Notes: generated by a model not told the origin, from the letters alone. DNA of 64,000 nucleotides from an alpha proteobacterium SCGC AAA015-N04 (GCA_000383115.1 KB910521.1:8789-72788), one strand, 5' to 3'; counted from the stretch's first letter, positions 9,179-18,050 are shown. Made by a program: numbers and translations.

Positions 9179-9205
9179 AAGAAGAGTAAATTTTACAATC
9201 TTCTT
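9179..9205. terminator. Weak hairpin between convergent SDR and DUF445 genes
   Basis: Arms AAGAAGA (9179-9185) and TCTTCTT (9199-9205) pair, with an inner GTAA/TTAC stem and a two-base bulge. The T-run that follows is poor on both strands. It lies between two convergent stops (9170 and 9214), so a bidirectional terminator is plausible but weak. Confidence 0.35.
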
Positions 9206-9213
9206 TATCTATT

Positions 9214-9909
9214 TTAAAAAATATTAAATCCTATAGGACTAAGTGTTAAACCTAAAAACCCACCAAAAAAACCACCCCAAACAACTAGCCAGCCTAAATG
9301 CTCCTTTATCATTTTTTGAATAATGATTTTAATATCTTCTGGAGATAAATCAGCTAATCTAGCGTCTAATATGTTTTCAATCTTTAGTAATAAGGAAGAC
9401 GTATTCTCAGAGCTATTATCGCTAGAAGTATTTTCATTTACAAAGTCTTCTATAATTATTTTTAATTTCTTAGTAAAAGGTTCTTTGAGAGGATCAAGTG
9501 CCTTTCTACCACCTACCATTGCAAGCATACCGCCTAATTGTGAACCTTCTATAGCCTCAACTAAGCCTATAAAGACCTTGTCAAAATCAATCTTATTAAT
9601 AATTGTTTCCGAAGTACTAACTTTATTATCTAATAAAAAATTATTTATCTGTGTTTCAGTAAATAATTCTTGTAAAATAAGATTTTTAATTCCCAACTTT
9701 ATATCTTCAAATTTATCTAGTATAACACCCGATCCGTATAACAAGGGTACTTTTTCAAATAACATATGAATAGCTAACCAATTGGTTATACTTCCCGATA
9801 AAGCAAATACTCCTGTAATGATAATGAATGAATACTTATCTTGATAAAAATAACCCACAATTATAATTAATATTGATAATAAATTTGTTATTAGAGATTT
9901 ATTAAACAT
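9214..9909 (-). CDS. DUF445 family membrane protein
   Basis: A 231-residue protein with two N-terminal hydrophobic segments (about 5-25 and 28-48), a long soluble middle with many charged residues, and a C-terminal hydrophobic hairpin (GWLVVWGGFFGGFLGLTLSP, about 206-225). The signature TNWLAIHMLFEKVP near residue 42 and GSGVILDKFEDIK near 60 match the DUF445/YheB type. Its biochemical function is not known to me. It is the last gene of the minus-strand run that begins at 14881 and lies 23 bases after the FAH gene; that may be simple proximity. Confidence 0.8.
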   Translation of the reverse strand: MFNKSLITNLLSILIIIVGYFYQDKYSFIIITGVFALSGSITNWLAIHMLFEKVPLLYGSGVILDKFEDIKLGIKNLILQELFTETQINNFLLDNKVSTSETIINKIDFDKVFIGLVEAIEGSQLGGMLAMVGGRKALDPLKEPFTKKLKIIIEDFVNENTSSDNSSENTSSLLLKIENILDARLADLSPEDIKIIIQKMIKEHLGWLVVWGGFFGGFLGLTLSPIGFNIF

Positions 9910-9932
9910 TTATAAATCCTCATAAACTCATT

Positions 9933-10790
9933 TTACAACTTTGGTGCTGCAATCACTGGGTTTTTTAAAACTCCTAACAACCCAATATCAACTTCAACAA
10001 TATCTCCTGGGACCATGTATACAGGTGGATTTCTTTTATCTCCAACACCACCAGGGGTGCCAGTTACAATGACGTCTCCAGATGATAGTGCTGTAAATTC
10101 TGAAATATAACTTATTAATCTTGGTATTGGAAAAATAAGATCATCTAATGTGGCTTTCTGCATTATATTTCCATTTAATCTTAATTCAATCGGTAACTTT
10201 CTGTAATCACCAACTTCACTTGGTGTAACTAAATAAGGCCCAAAGCCACCTGTTCCAGGAAAGTTTTTTCCAGGAGTAAATTGAGAAGTATGCCTTTGGT
10301 AATTTCTTACACTGCCATCATTATAACACGAGTAACCAGCAATATGATTTAATGCATCTTTTTCAGATATAAACCTACCACCTTTTCCTATAACGATTGC
10401 CATTTCAGCTTCATAATCAAAACGATCAGATTTGTCTGGTTTGATCAAAGGTTGTAAATGAGCAACTTGAGAGTCAGCAAATCTAGTAAAAATTGTAGGA
10501 TTATCTACGTCAGGTCTTCCAGTTTCTTTTTTGTGTTCTAAATAATTTAAACCAATACACATAATTTTTTCAGGATTTGGAATTACTGGTAAAAAAGTAA
10601 TATCTGATAAAGACATGTCTTCAGTTTTTCCTGCTATGTATTCTTCAGCGTCATTTTCCATATTTAAGGTGATTAAATCTTTTATAGTATTGATCTCAGG
10701 ATCAAGCCTTCCAGTCAAATCAATTAATCCGTTATTTGTAACTGCTCCGAAACCTGCTTTTCCTAATCTTGTAAAACTTAATAGTTTCAT
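9933..10790 (-). CDS. Fumarylacetoacetate hydrolase family enzyme
   Basis: A 285-residue FAH-superfamily protein, the group that cleaves or hydrates 2-oxo acid products of ring cleavage. An N-terminal lead of about 65 residues is followed by the catalytic domain, beginning IMCIGLNYLEHKKETG. Metal ligands are visible in DYEAEMA (two glutamates, near 148-150) and in CYNDGSVRNYQ (aspartate near 180). TGTPGGVG near 250 is also typical. It is the fifth gene of the ring-cleavage operon (15 bases after the VOC gene), so hydrolysis or decarboxylation of a meta-cleavage or fumarylpyruvate-type intermediate is the likely job. The exact substrate is inference. Confidence 0.87.
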   Translation of the reverse strand: MKLLSFTRLGKAGFGAVTNNGLIDLTGRLDPEINTIKDLITLNMENDAEEYIAGKTEDMSLSDITFLPVIPNPEKIMCIGLNYLEHKKETGRPDVDNPTIFTRFADSQVAHLQPLIKPDKSDRFDYEAEMAIVIGKGGRFISEKDALNHIAGYSCYNDGSVRNYQRHTSQFTPGKNFPGTGGFGPYLVTPSEVGDYRKLPIELRLNGNIMQKATLDDLIFPIPRLISYISEFTALSSGDVIVTGTPGGVGDKRNPPVYMVPGDIVEVDIGLLGVLKNPVIAAPKL

Positions 10791-10805
10791 GTTTTTTTCC
10801 TCTTC

Positions 10806-11648
10806 TTAAGATCTCATAATCGCGTTTCCCCACAAATTTAGGGTTTTTTCTTCTTGAGGCCAGTTTTTTGGCGGTCGACCAATTACCGTTTCCAATTCAG
10901 CCGATATTTCTATCCAATTTCCATCAACATCTTCAATAAATACAAATAAATTATTTCCTGGACCATGTCTACCAGGCCCCCACATCAACTTAATATTATT
11001 TTGAGCAAAATGATCACACCATATTTTTATATTATTCCATTCACCAGCTTCATATGAGTGATGATCAACTCCAATTTGTGAAGACTTAAAACACGCAATT
11101 GTATGATGTTCGTGATTGGATGTGGTGAAAGAAGTTACAATTTCACCTGTATTTTTTACTACTCTGTCAGTTACTTGAAATCCAAGTTTTCTATGATAGA
11201 AATTTTCAAACTTCTCAACATCCTTAGTTGCAAAAGTTATATGCTGTAATGGTGCATAAATTCCTTTTGAAAAAAAGTAATTTTCTTTTTTTAGAACTCC
11301 GAAACAAATCATATTTTTATCAGGATCTTGTAATGAAAAGGATCCTGGTTGATAAAACTCTGAAAGAAAAGTATTAATTTTACAATTATTTTTTTCTAAA
11401 AATTCTTTATACCTCTCTAAATTTTCTTCATTTTTACAAATCATTCCTGCATAACCGAGTCTCTTGTTTTTCCCTGTTGTTATTATTATTTTTCGACTGG
11501 GCCCATCGCACAAAAACTTTTGTCTTGTCAGCCTGTTTATTTTCATATCCATTACTTTTGAATAAAATTCAGCTAACCTTTTTGGGTCACGACTGTTAAT
11601 TTCAAGATGGTGTAATGAAATATTAGCTTGAACAGCATCTAGAGACAT
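10806..11648 (-). CDS. Two-domain VOC protein (extradiol dioxygenase type)
   Basis: A 280-residue vicinal-oxygen-chelate protein with two paired domains: the first begins ISLHHLEINSRDPKRLAEFY near residue 10, the second PLQHITFATKDVEKFENFY near 133. Candidate metal ligands are the histidine of LQHITF, the histidines of GVDHHSYE near 205, and the glutamate of WIEISAE near 258, matching the 2-His-1-Glu site of type I extradiol dioxygenases. It sits between the IclR regulator and the FAH gene. With the 14881 protein it makes two VOC enzymes in one operon; one may cleave the ring and the other may act on a later intermediate or a second substrate. Confidence 0.82.
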   Translation of the reverse strand: MSLDAVQANISLHHLEINSRDPKRLAEFYSKVMDMKINRLTRQKFLCDGPSRKIIITTGKNKRLGYAGMICKNEENLERYKEFLEKNNCKINTFLSEFYQPGSFSLQDPDKNMICFGVLKKENYFFSKGIYAPLQHITFATKDVEKFENFYHRKLGFQVTDRVVKNTGEIVTSFTTSNHEHHTIACFKSSQIGVDHHSYEAGEWNNIKIWCDHFAQNNIKLMWGPGRHGPGNNLFVFIEDVDGNWIEISAELETVIGRPPKNWPQEEKTLNLWGNAIMRS

Positions 11649-11652
11649 TTAT

Positions 11653-12435
11653 TTACCTTATTGAATTTGTTTCATGGTGATACTTTTGAATATCTTCAAA
11701 GATTTCATTAATGTATTTTTCTACTAATAAACCATATGATGCAAGATTAGCATATATTATAGGCTCATGCTCTAAAAGAAATTCATCTAAATCGAATATT
11801 GAACTTAAAGATGCTTTAATTCCCAGTTTTTTGTTACTAATTGATACTGCAAAACCAATGAGGCCTTTATCTACTTGACCTTCTGTAAAACAATAACCTT
11901 TTTTTCTGTCATTTTTTAAATCCTTCAAAAAATTATTTTTATCTTCATCTGATTTAAAGTTTTCCAAATAGATTAAATCTTGTAGCTTTCTGTTTGTAAT
12001 TTGCATAATTATTGCCCTGGAAGTTGCACCATATATTAAAGGCATTAATTTTCCTCTTTGATAACTAGTATTTTTTTTAAAAGACGGGCTTTTGTAGTCA
12101 GCAACACACATAACTTTGTTACCATAAAGTCTTGCTAAAACGTTAACACTTGTTATAGGGTTTTCATCAGCTAGTTTTTTTAGAAATGGCTGTCCTGCTC
12201 TTACCAAAGGATCAGAAAAATTTATTATTCTATTAAATTTTATGAATGCCGGACCCAATCTAAAATAGGATCCTGCTGCACTTTCAAGAAATTCTGCGGA
12301 GACCATCTCTCGGATAATTCTATATATAGTACTAGATGGCGTTTCAAGTGCTTTTGAAATTTCTAAAACAGTCCATGAACTTCTCTCTTCGGAGAAGAGA
12401 TCTAAGATTTTTTTATACCTCAAGAAACCAGACAT
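11653..12435 (-). CDS. IclR family transcriptional regulator
   Basis: A 260-residue regulator. The N-terminal winged helix-turn-helix (about residues 5-65, with ISKALETPSSTIYRIIREMV as recognition region) is followed by the IclR effector-binding domain (about 75-250). The effector domain contains the typical GKLMPLIYGATSRAI and KGYCFTEGQVDKGLIGFAVSI motifs. IclR proteins commonly control aromatic-acid degradation. Unusually, it lies inside the operon it probably controls, 9 bases after the hydroxylase gene and 4 bases before the VOC gene. Its operator is most likely in the 195-base divergent region 14882-15076. Confidence 0.9.
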   Translation of the reverse strand: MSGFLRYKKILDLFSEERSSWTVLEISKALETPSSTIYRIIREMVSAEFLESAAGSYFRLGPAFIKFNRIINFSDPLVRAGQPFLKKLADENPITSVNVLARLYGNKVMCVADYKSPSFKKNTSYQRGKLMPLIYGATSRAIIMQITNRKLQDLIYLENFKSDEDKNNFLKDLKNDRKKGYCFTEGQVDKGLIGFAVSISNKKLGIKASLSSIFDLDEFLLEHEPIIYANLASYGLLVEKYINEIFEDIQKYHHETNSIR

Positions 12436-12443
12436 CTTTATCT

Positions 12444-13910
12444 CTATAGAGCATAAATATCGTTATGAAACAAAAGAGAGAACTCTTTTAAGTCACTTTT
12501 ATCTGTACTAGCAAGAACGAACCGATCGGGTCGAATTATTAAACTATTTGAATTGAATTTTTTTAAAATTGTTTCTATTTCTGGTATATCAATTGAGCTA
12601 TAAGTTCTAATTTTTAATTTCTTTTCACTCTCTTTATTATTTGTAATTAAGATTGGATAACATGAAAATAAATCATCAAATTCTTTGTTAAAATTAATTT
12701 TTAGAAATGGAAAAATTTTCCCTCTATTTTTATCATGCAGATTACCTAATCCTTTTCCAAGTTCAGGCTTTATACTGTTCATTTTTATTGTACCATCTTT
12801 CTCTACATAAACAGTGTCTGATACCTTAGATCCACCAATTGAATTAAGTAACTCACCCATTTTCATTGCGGTGTTTATATAATCTTTTACATTAGATGAT
12901 CTCTCACTTTGATAAGTATCAAGTAATCTTTTATTGTGTCCTTTTTTACAACAAATGCTAATTTTCCAAGCTAAATTAGATGCATCTCTAATTCCAGCAC
13001 ACATCCCTTGCCCCATAAAAGGAGGTGTCAAATGAGCAGCATCTCCAACTAACAGTTGACGGCCCCTCCTCCATTTGTTTGCAATTGCTGATTGAAATGT
13101 GTAAACAGTTTTTCTTTCAATTATTGCTTCATCTTTCGATACCCATTGATTTAGAAATTTCCATAGTGTTTTGCTATCAAAAAATTGTTCTACACTCTCT
13201 TCTTCTTTTAAAGCTATTTCCCATCTTCTTCTTTTTCCTACATTTCGACAGTACGTAGCTGGCCTTTTTGAGTTACAATATTGTATTGTTCTATCTGGCA
13301 AATTTGTTTTTTTAGTTTTTAAAATTAGATCAATAACAGCCCAACGTTGTTCAAAGCCTAAATGTTCCATTTGACTTTTTATTTGCTTTCTTAGAAAAGA
13401 GTTAGCACCATCGCAGCCAATCACATATTTAGACTTTACAGAAAAAATCTGGTTAGTTTTTATATTTTTGTAATGAATAATTGAGTGATTTTTATAGTTT
13501 ATAGTTTTGTAAACTTCAGAATTTTGAGAAATAAGTACCTTTTCATATCTTTTTAATCTATGACGTAGACTTCTTTCTAAATCAGGTTGATGAAAGCGAT
13601 AACTTGGATACCATCCATTTTCTGTAATTACTTTTGGTCTTGGCCAGTCAAGAAGAATTTTGCCTTTTTCATTAACAAATTTTGTACCTTTATTAATGAT
13701 TAATTTTTTTGTTAAACTCTTTGTTATGCCAATAGTATTAAATACTCTCATTACTTCATCATCAAAATGAACTGCTCGTGGGAGATTATATATACCTGCT
13801 TCTTTTTCTAAAACTAGAATGGATAAATTGTTCATAGCTAAAAGATTGGCTAAAGTTCCTCCTGTAGGACCTAATCCAATTATAACAACATCAAAATCTG
13901 TAGTACTCAT
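12444..13910 (-). CDS. FAD-dependent aromatic hydroxylase (MhpA/PHBH type)
   Basis: Class A flavin monooxygenase of 488 residues that would hydroxylate a phenolic ring using NAD(P)H and oxygen. Visible motifs: the FAD Rossmann motif GLGPTGG (residues 12-18), RAVHFDDEVMRVF near 48, the DG motif YVIGCDGANS near 165, and the GD motif LLVGDAAHLTPPFMGQGM near 285. I start at the ATG at 13910, which overlaps the stop of the dioxygenase gene as ATGA; an in-frame ATG at 13943 would add 11 residues. It is shorter at the C-terminus than E. coli MhpA (about 550 residues). Directly behind an extradiol dioxygenase gene, it probably makes the catechol that enzyme opens. Confidence 0.88.
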   Translation of the reverse strand: MSTTDFDVVIIGLGPTGGTLANLLAMNNLSILVLEKEAGIYNLPRAVHFDDEVMRVFNTIGITKSLTKKLIINKGTKFVNEKGKILLDWPRPKVITENGWYPSYRFHQPDLERSLRHRLKRYEKVLISQNSEVYKTINYKNHSIIHYKNIKTNQIFSVKSKYVIGCDGANSFLRKQIKSQMEHLGFEQRWAVIDLILKTKKTNLPDRTIQYCNSKRPATYCRNVGKRRRWEIALKEEESVEQFFDSKTLWKFLNQWVSKDEAIIERKTVYTFQSAIANKWRRGRQLLVGDAAHLTPPFMGQGMCAGIRDASNLAWKISICCKKGHNKRLLDTYQSERSSNVKDYINTAMKMGELLNSIGGSKVSDTVYVEKDGTIKMNSIKPELGKGLGNLHDKNRGKIFPFLKINFNKEFDDLFSCYPILITNNKESEKKLKIRTYSSIDIPEIETILKKFNSNSLIIRPDRFVLASTDKSDLKEFSLLFHNDIYAL

Positions 13911-14881
13911 TTTTTTCGAATATTTTGATATAACCAAGGGCAATCAATTATCATAGGTGATCTTTTACCTTGCTGGGCTGTTTCCATACGTTTTTTTCTA
14001 AACTTTAGTCTTTCATTATCAGGTAAATATAATCTTTCATGCCCCCAAAAACTTGGACCTTCGTTTGTTTCGTGAGGAACCCATTTACTAGGATCAATAA
14101 TTCTGCCACCCCATCCATTTTCAATAAAAAATCCTGAAGGGGTATGTGCATAAAAAGAAGTCATATAATCATTTGTGTGTCGACCCAAGGTGTAGGCTAT
14201 TCCATTTTTATAGTTATATTGTAGTAAATCATATCCTTGCCCAACATCGTCCAAGTTTTTATATTCTACCATAAAATGATGAAATCCTTGTTGACCACTT
14301 CCAATTAGAGCGAAGCTGTGGTGTCGTCTATTCACGTGAAAAAAACATAACGAAATAGGATCAAAACTATAATCACTTATTCTAAAATCTAAAATATCTC
14401 TGTAAAAAGGAATTAATGCATCAACATTAGATACATGTAAAACTGCATGACCTAATCCACAAACGTCGGTCTTAAATCCAGAAATTGATCTTCCTGGTAC
14501 AAATTTACTATTATCAATATGAGGCCTGTAAACGAGTTCAATTCTATTACCTACTGGGTCATCAAAATATATTAATTCATTAACAAATCTCATATCAGCA
14601 AGGGTTTTATCCCCTATGAAAACATCTATTCCATTTTCTTCTAACCTTTTTGCATATTTTTGAAGATCTAATTTTTCTTCAACTTCCCATCCAAGGAAAG
14701 CAAGTTTATCACCAGGTTCACCAGAGATTGTGAATCTTTGCTTTTGGTCGTCCATACGAAAAAATAAAGATTTTTTGGAATGATCAGTTTTTTGCATTCC
14801 TAGTTTCTTTGTGGCAAAGTCTTGCCATTCTTCAATTTTATCTGAATTGACTCCAATATAACTAAGTGCATTGATGGACAT
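13907..14881 (-). CDS. Extradiol ring-cleavage dioxygenase (BphC-like VOC)
   Basis: A 324-residue type I extradiol dioxygenase with two VOC modules. The N-terminal one (about 1-120) has lost the metal ligands; the C-terminal one (about 140-270) keeps His (LGHAVLHV), His (FHHFMVEYKNLDDVG) and Glu (GFFIENGWGG), the 2-His-1-carboxylate iron site. The pattern matches 2,3-dihydroxybiphenyl 1,2-dioxygenase-like enzymes. It is the first gene of the minus-strand catabolic operon and its stop overlaps the hydroxylase start by 4 bases. It is transcribed divergently from the TRAP operon at 15077, which may import the substrate. Confidence 0.88.
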   Translation of the reverse strand: MSINALSYIGVNSDKIEEWQDFATKKLGMQKTDHSKKSLFFRMDDQKQRFTISGEPGDKLAFLGWEVEEKLDLQKYAKRLEENGIDVFIGDKTLADMRFVNELIYFDDPVGNRIELVYRPHIDNSKFVPGRSISGFKTDVCGLGHAVLHVSNVDALIPFYRDILDFRISDYSFDPISLCFFHVNRRHHSFALIGSGQQGFHHFMVEYKNLDDVGQGYDLLQYNYKNGIAYTLGRHTNDYMTSFYAHTPSGFFIENGWGGRIIDPSKWVPHETNEGPSFWGHERLYLPDNERLKFRKKRMETAQQGKRSPMIIDCPWLYQNIRKK

Positions 14882-14907
14882 AAAATAAATCCTTATAAAT
14901 ATTTACT

Positions 14908-14923
14908 AAATAATATATTATTT
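14908..14923. repeat. 16-bp perfect palindrome in divergent control region
   Basis: AAATAATATATTATTT is a perfect inverted repeat in the 195-base region between the ring-cleavage operon (minus) and the TRAP operon (plus). It is a candidate operator for the IclR regulator, but the region is so AT-rich that a chance palindrome is quite possible. I see no gene in the rest of this spacer. Confidence 0.3.
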
Positions 14924-15076
14924 TGATAAAAAAACAATTAATTTATTACTAAATTATTAAATAATGATAATTTGAATTAATTTTTAAAAAATAGAATTTG
15001 ATTTATATAAATATCTAGTTAATGATTTAAGTTACATAAATTAAAATTATTTAAAATTTTAAATGGAGGAATATTA

Positions 15077-16111
15077 ATGAATAAATTGATTGGTGTAGTA
15101 GCGACAACAATTATCAGTGCTGGATTATCATTTTCAGCATTAGCTGATAAGGTAACTCTAAAATTTCACACTATGGTACCAATGCCAGCAAATTCAAATG
15201 CTAAATTTGTTAAACCATGGGCTGACAAGGTAAGAAAAGAAAGTAATGGCGAAATCATTACTGAGATGTATCCTTCAATGCAACTTGGAGGGAAACCACC
15301 ACAACTAGTTGATCAAGCTCGTGAAGGTGTTGTAGATATTGTTTGGACAGTAGCAGGTTATACTCCTGGAAGATTTCCAAGATTATCTGTTTTTGAACTA
15401 CCTTTCATGCCGACAAGCGCAAAAATAACTGCTCAGGCTGTTCAAGAATTTGTTGAAACAGCTGGAGCAGAAGATCTTAAAGATTATAAAATTCTTGCAG
15501 TTCATGTTCATGCTCCAGGGATGATACACACAAAAAAAACACTGATTAAATCAGTAAGCGACTTTAAAGGCCTTAAGCTAAGAGGCCCAACACGTTCAGC
15601 AACTAGTCTATTAAAAAAATTAGGAGCTACACCTGTTGGAATGCCAATACCAAAAGTTGCACCTTCATTATCAAAAGGAGTTATTACAGGAATGGTTGTT
15701 CCTTGGGAAATAATGCCATCTTTTAAACTCCAAGAATTAACGAAATCGCACACCAATGTTGCAGGAAATAGAGGGCTTTATACAACACCATTTCTTTTTG
15801 TAATGAACAAAGCAAAATACGATTCATTATCACCAACTCATAAGCAAGTAATTGATAATAATTCAGGCATGTCACTAGCTAGACAAGCAGGTATATTATG
15901 GGATGACTTTGAAGGACCTGCTCGTGAATTAGCAGTTAAAGCTGGAGGTGAATTTCATACTTTAACCGGAGCACCTTTAGCTGAGGTAAAAAAAGTAGCA
16001 GATCAAGTCATTCAAGATTGGATTAAAGATGCTAACAGCAAAGGTCTTGATGGACAAAAACTTTACGATACTGCAAAGTCTTTAATTTCAAAATATGAAA
16101 AAATGATGTAA
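15077..16111 (+). CDS. TRAP transporter solute-binding protein (DctP family)
   Basis: Periplasmic substrate-binding subunit of a second TRAP transporter, 344 residues. A clear signal peptide (about 1-23, ending SALA) follows a GGAGG ribosome site 7 bases before the ATG. The body has the family pattern: LKFHTMVPMPANS at the mature N-terminus, then GLKLRGPTRSATSLLKKLGA near 172 with the conserved ligand arginine. It starts a three-gene operon with dctQ and dctM. It is divergent from the aromatic-cleavage operon, so an aromatic acid or a related organic acid is a reasonable guess at the ligand. A strong hairpin follows the stop. Confidence 0.92.
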   Translation: MNKLIGVVATTIISAGLSFSALADKVTLKFHTMVPMPANSNAKFVKPWADKVRKESNGEIITEMYPSMQLGGKPPQLVDQAREGVVDIVWTVAGYTPGRFPRLSVFELPFMPTSAKITAQAVQEFVETAGAEDLKDYKILAVHVHAPGMIHTKKTLIKSVSDFKGLKLRGPTRSATSLLKKLGATPVGMPIPKVAPSLSKGVITGMVVPWEIMPSFKLQELTKSHTNVAGNRGLYTTPFLFVMNKAKYDSLSPTHKQVIDNNSGMSLARQAGILWDDFEGPARELAVKAGGEFHTLTGAPLAEVKKVADQVIQDWIKDANSKGLDGQKLYDTAKSLISKYEKMM

Positions 16112-16122
16112 TTAACCTAAAC

Positions 16123-16653
16123 ATGAATTTTAGGATAAAAATATTTACATTTAAAATACGTCCAAACAATAAATTTGGACGTATTTTACATTTGATCTCA
16201 AGATATTTTGCAATTTTTGGTGGCTTTATACTTTTAACAGCTGCTTTAATTAGTATTTTTTCTATTTTTGGAAGAGTGGTCTTTTCATCCCCTATTCTAG
16301 GTGATTTTGAATTAGTTGAAATAGCATGTGCAGTTGCAATTGGATCTTTTTTACCATTATGCCATCTCAAAGAGGGTAATGTTATTGTAGATTTTATCAC
16401 AGCTAAATTACCAAAAAATAAAATTAATTTGTTAGATTCTATTAGTTCCCTCATATTTGCATTAGTTGCTTTGTTTTTTAGTTCTCGTATGGTTTTAGGA
16501 GCTAAAGACATGTATGTTTATCAAGAAGAGACTATGCTACTCGCGTTTCCAATTTGGTTACCTTTTATTCCAGTTATCGCCTCTTTCTTTCTTCTTACAA
16601 TTTGCTGTTTTTATACCTTCGCAATAAAAATCAATCAGATGACAGGAAAATAA
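16123..16653 (+). CDS. TRAP transporter small permease (DctQ family)
   Basis: Small membrane subunit, four predicted helices (about 27-50, 62-80, 103-125 and 145-168), bridging the binding protein and the large permease. From the ATG at 16123 it has 176 residues, but that start has no ribosome site and places a 15-bp hairpin inside the coding region. A TTG at 16192, four bases after the hairpin, would give 153 residues, with the first helix near the N-terminus as usual in this family. The parallel with the next TRAP operon, where dctQ begins just after a hairpin, favours the shorter form. Five bases separate its stop from dctM. Confidence 0.85.
   Translation: MNFRIKIFTFKIRPNNKFGRILHLISRYFAIFGGFILLTAALISIFSIFGRVVFSSPILGDFELVEIACAVAIGSFLPLCHLKEGNVIVDFITAKLPKNKINLLDSISSLIFALVALFFSSRMVLGAKDMYVYQEETMLLAFPIWLPFIPVIASFFLLTICCFYTFAIKINQMTGK
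16152..16188 (+). promoter_or_regulatory. 15-bp hairpin after TRAP binding-protein gene
   Basis: Perfect 15-base arms (16152-16166 and 16174-16188, core ACGTCC/GGACGT) enclose a 7-base loop. It starts 40 bases after the binding-protein stop and has no T-run. Such hairpins between binding-protein and permease genes usually protect the upstream mRNA from 3' decay or damp downstream expression. It overlaps the 5' end of dctQ as conventionally started. Confidence 0.75.
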
Positions 16654-16658
16654 TTCTT

Positions 16659-17975
16659 ATGGAAAAATTTACACTCGGCATTGTTGCTTTTCCAATATTA
16701 TTTTCAATGCTTGCATTAAGAGTTCCTATTGGACTAGCAATGTTAATAGTTGGTTGCTCAGGGACAATTATAATAGCTGGATGGCTTCCTATTTTATCGC
16801 AAGTTAAAACTAGTGCTTGGCATTTATTTTCTAATTACTCTTTATCTGTAATTCCACTATTTTTATTGATGGGAAATTTTGCTGGTAAAGCTGGTATGAG
16901 TGAAGCACTTTTTAAATTTACTGGAGCATGCCTTGGGCACAAGAAAGGGGGTGTTGCAATGGCAGCAATTGGAGCCTGTGCTGGATTTGGAGCAATTTGT
17001 GGCTCGTCACTAGCTACTGCTGCTACAATGGGGAAGGTTGCACTACCAGAATTGAGAAGGCTTGGATATTCTGGAGCTTTAAGTACAGGCACCTTAGCAG
17101 CTGGAGGTACGCTGGGTATATTAATTCCACCATCAGTTATACTAATCATATACTCAATTTTAACAGAACAAAATATTGCTAAAATGTTTTTAGCTGCCTT
17201 TTTACCAGGTATTTTAGCAGCTATGGGATACATATTTGCAATTGCTTTATATGTAAGATTTGTAAAAGGTTCGGGACCAACAAAGAAAAGAGTTGGCTGG
17301 AAAGAAAGGTTGTCCTTATTTAAGAATATTTGGCAGATCATTCTAATTTTTCTAGTGATGATCGGGGGTATTTATTTAGGTTGGTTTACTCCAACAGAAG
17401 GTGGTGCTATAGGGGCTGGTGGAGCAGGTCTGATCGCAATTTCTACTCAAAACTTTAAATTTAGCGACTTAGTTGATGTGATAGAGAGTACTGCAATTAC
17501 TTCTGCTATGATATTTTTAGTCCTTTTAGGAGCAGAATTTTTTAACTCATTTATAGCATTAACACAACTTCCAAACCAATTAGGTCAGATTGCATTAGAA
17601 AATAACTTTTCACCTTATCTAATTGTAGCATGTATTCTTGTACTATATTTATTTTTAGGCTGTTTGATGGATAGCTTGGCAATGATATTACTTACAATAC
17701 CAGTTTTTTTTCCACTGATAATGACATTAGATTTTGGGATGTCTGCTGAAGAAACGGCAATATGGTTTGGAATATTAACACTCATTGTTGTAGAAGTAGG
17801 ATTAATTACACCTCCAGTTGGATTAAATGTTTTTATTATTAACAAGATGGCTGGAGATGTTAGCATTGCCGATACCTTTAAAGGAGTATTACCATTTTTG
17901 GTTAGTGACATCATAAGAGTTGTGCTTTTATTTTCTTTCCCTGGTATTACACTATTTATGCTAAAAATTTTTTAA
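16659..17975 (+). CDS. TRAP transporter large permease (DctM family)
   Basis: Large membrane subunit carrying the sodium-coupled transport path, 438 residues and about 12 hydrophobic segments. I start at the ATG at 16659 (product begins MEKFTLGIV); the longer frame reaching back to 16554 would lie inside dctQ. Family motifs visible: RVPIGLAMLIVG near residue 20, the GKAGMSEALF region near 75, GSSLATAATMGKVALPELRRLGY near 110, and IPPSVILIIYS near 155. It is the last gene of the three-gene operon. No convincing terminator follows. Confidence 0.93.
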   Translation: MEKFTLGIVAFPILFSMLALRVPIGLAMLIVGCSGTIIIAGWLPILSQVKTSAWHLFSNYSLSVIPLFLLMGNFAGKAGMSEALFKFTGACLGHKKGGVAMAAIGACAGFGAICGSSLATAATMGKVALPELRRLGYSGALSTGTLAAGGTLGILIPPSVILIIYSILTEQNIAKMFLAAFLPGILAAMGYIFAIALYVRFVKGSGPTKKRVGWKERLSLFKNIWQIILIFLVMIGGIYLGWFTPTEGGAIGAGGAGLIAISTQNFKFSDLVDVIESTAITSAMIFLVLLGAEFFNSFIALTQLPNQLGQIALENNFSPYLIVACILVLYLFLGCLMDSLAMILLTIPVFFPLIMTLDFGMSAEETAIWFGILTLIVVEVGLITPPVGLNVFIINKMAGDVSIADTFKGVLPFLVSDIIRVVLLFSFPGITLFMLKIF

Positions 17976-18050
17976 AATCTTTTTTCAACTCTAGTTAAAT
18001 TAAAAAATTTTATGACAGTATTTTTTATTTAATTTGTTAATATTTCTTAT

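Noticed and set aside
14882-15076. Possible replication origin in the AT-rich 195-base spacer
   Set aside because: No DnaA-box cluster or origin-linked genes; the composition is like other promoter spacers here.
16032-16511. Minus-strand ORF of 159 codons across the dctP-dctQ junction
   Set aside because: Antisense shadow; it covers the hairpin and a clear DctQ gene, with Lys/Ile-rich composition typical of chance frames here.
16835-17341. Minus-strand ORF of 168 codons opposite dctM
   Set aside because: Antisense shadow of a strongly conserved TRAP permease; no ribosome site or motif.
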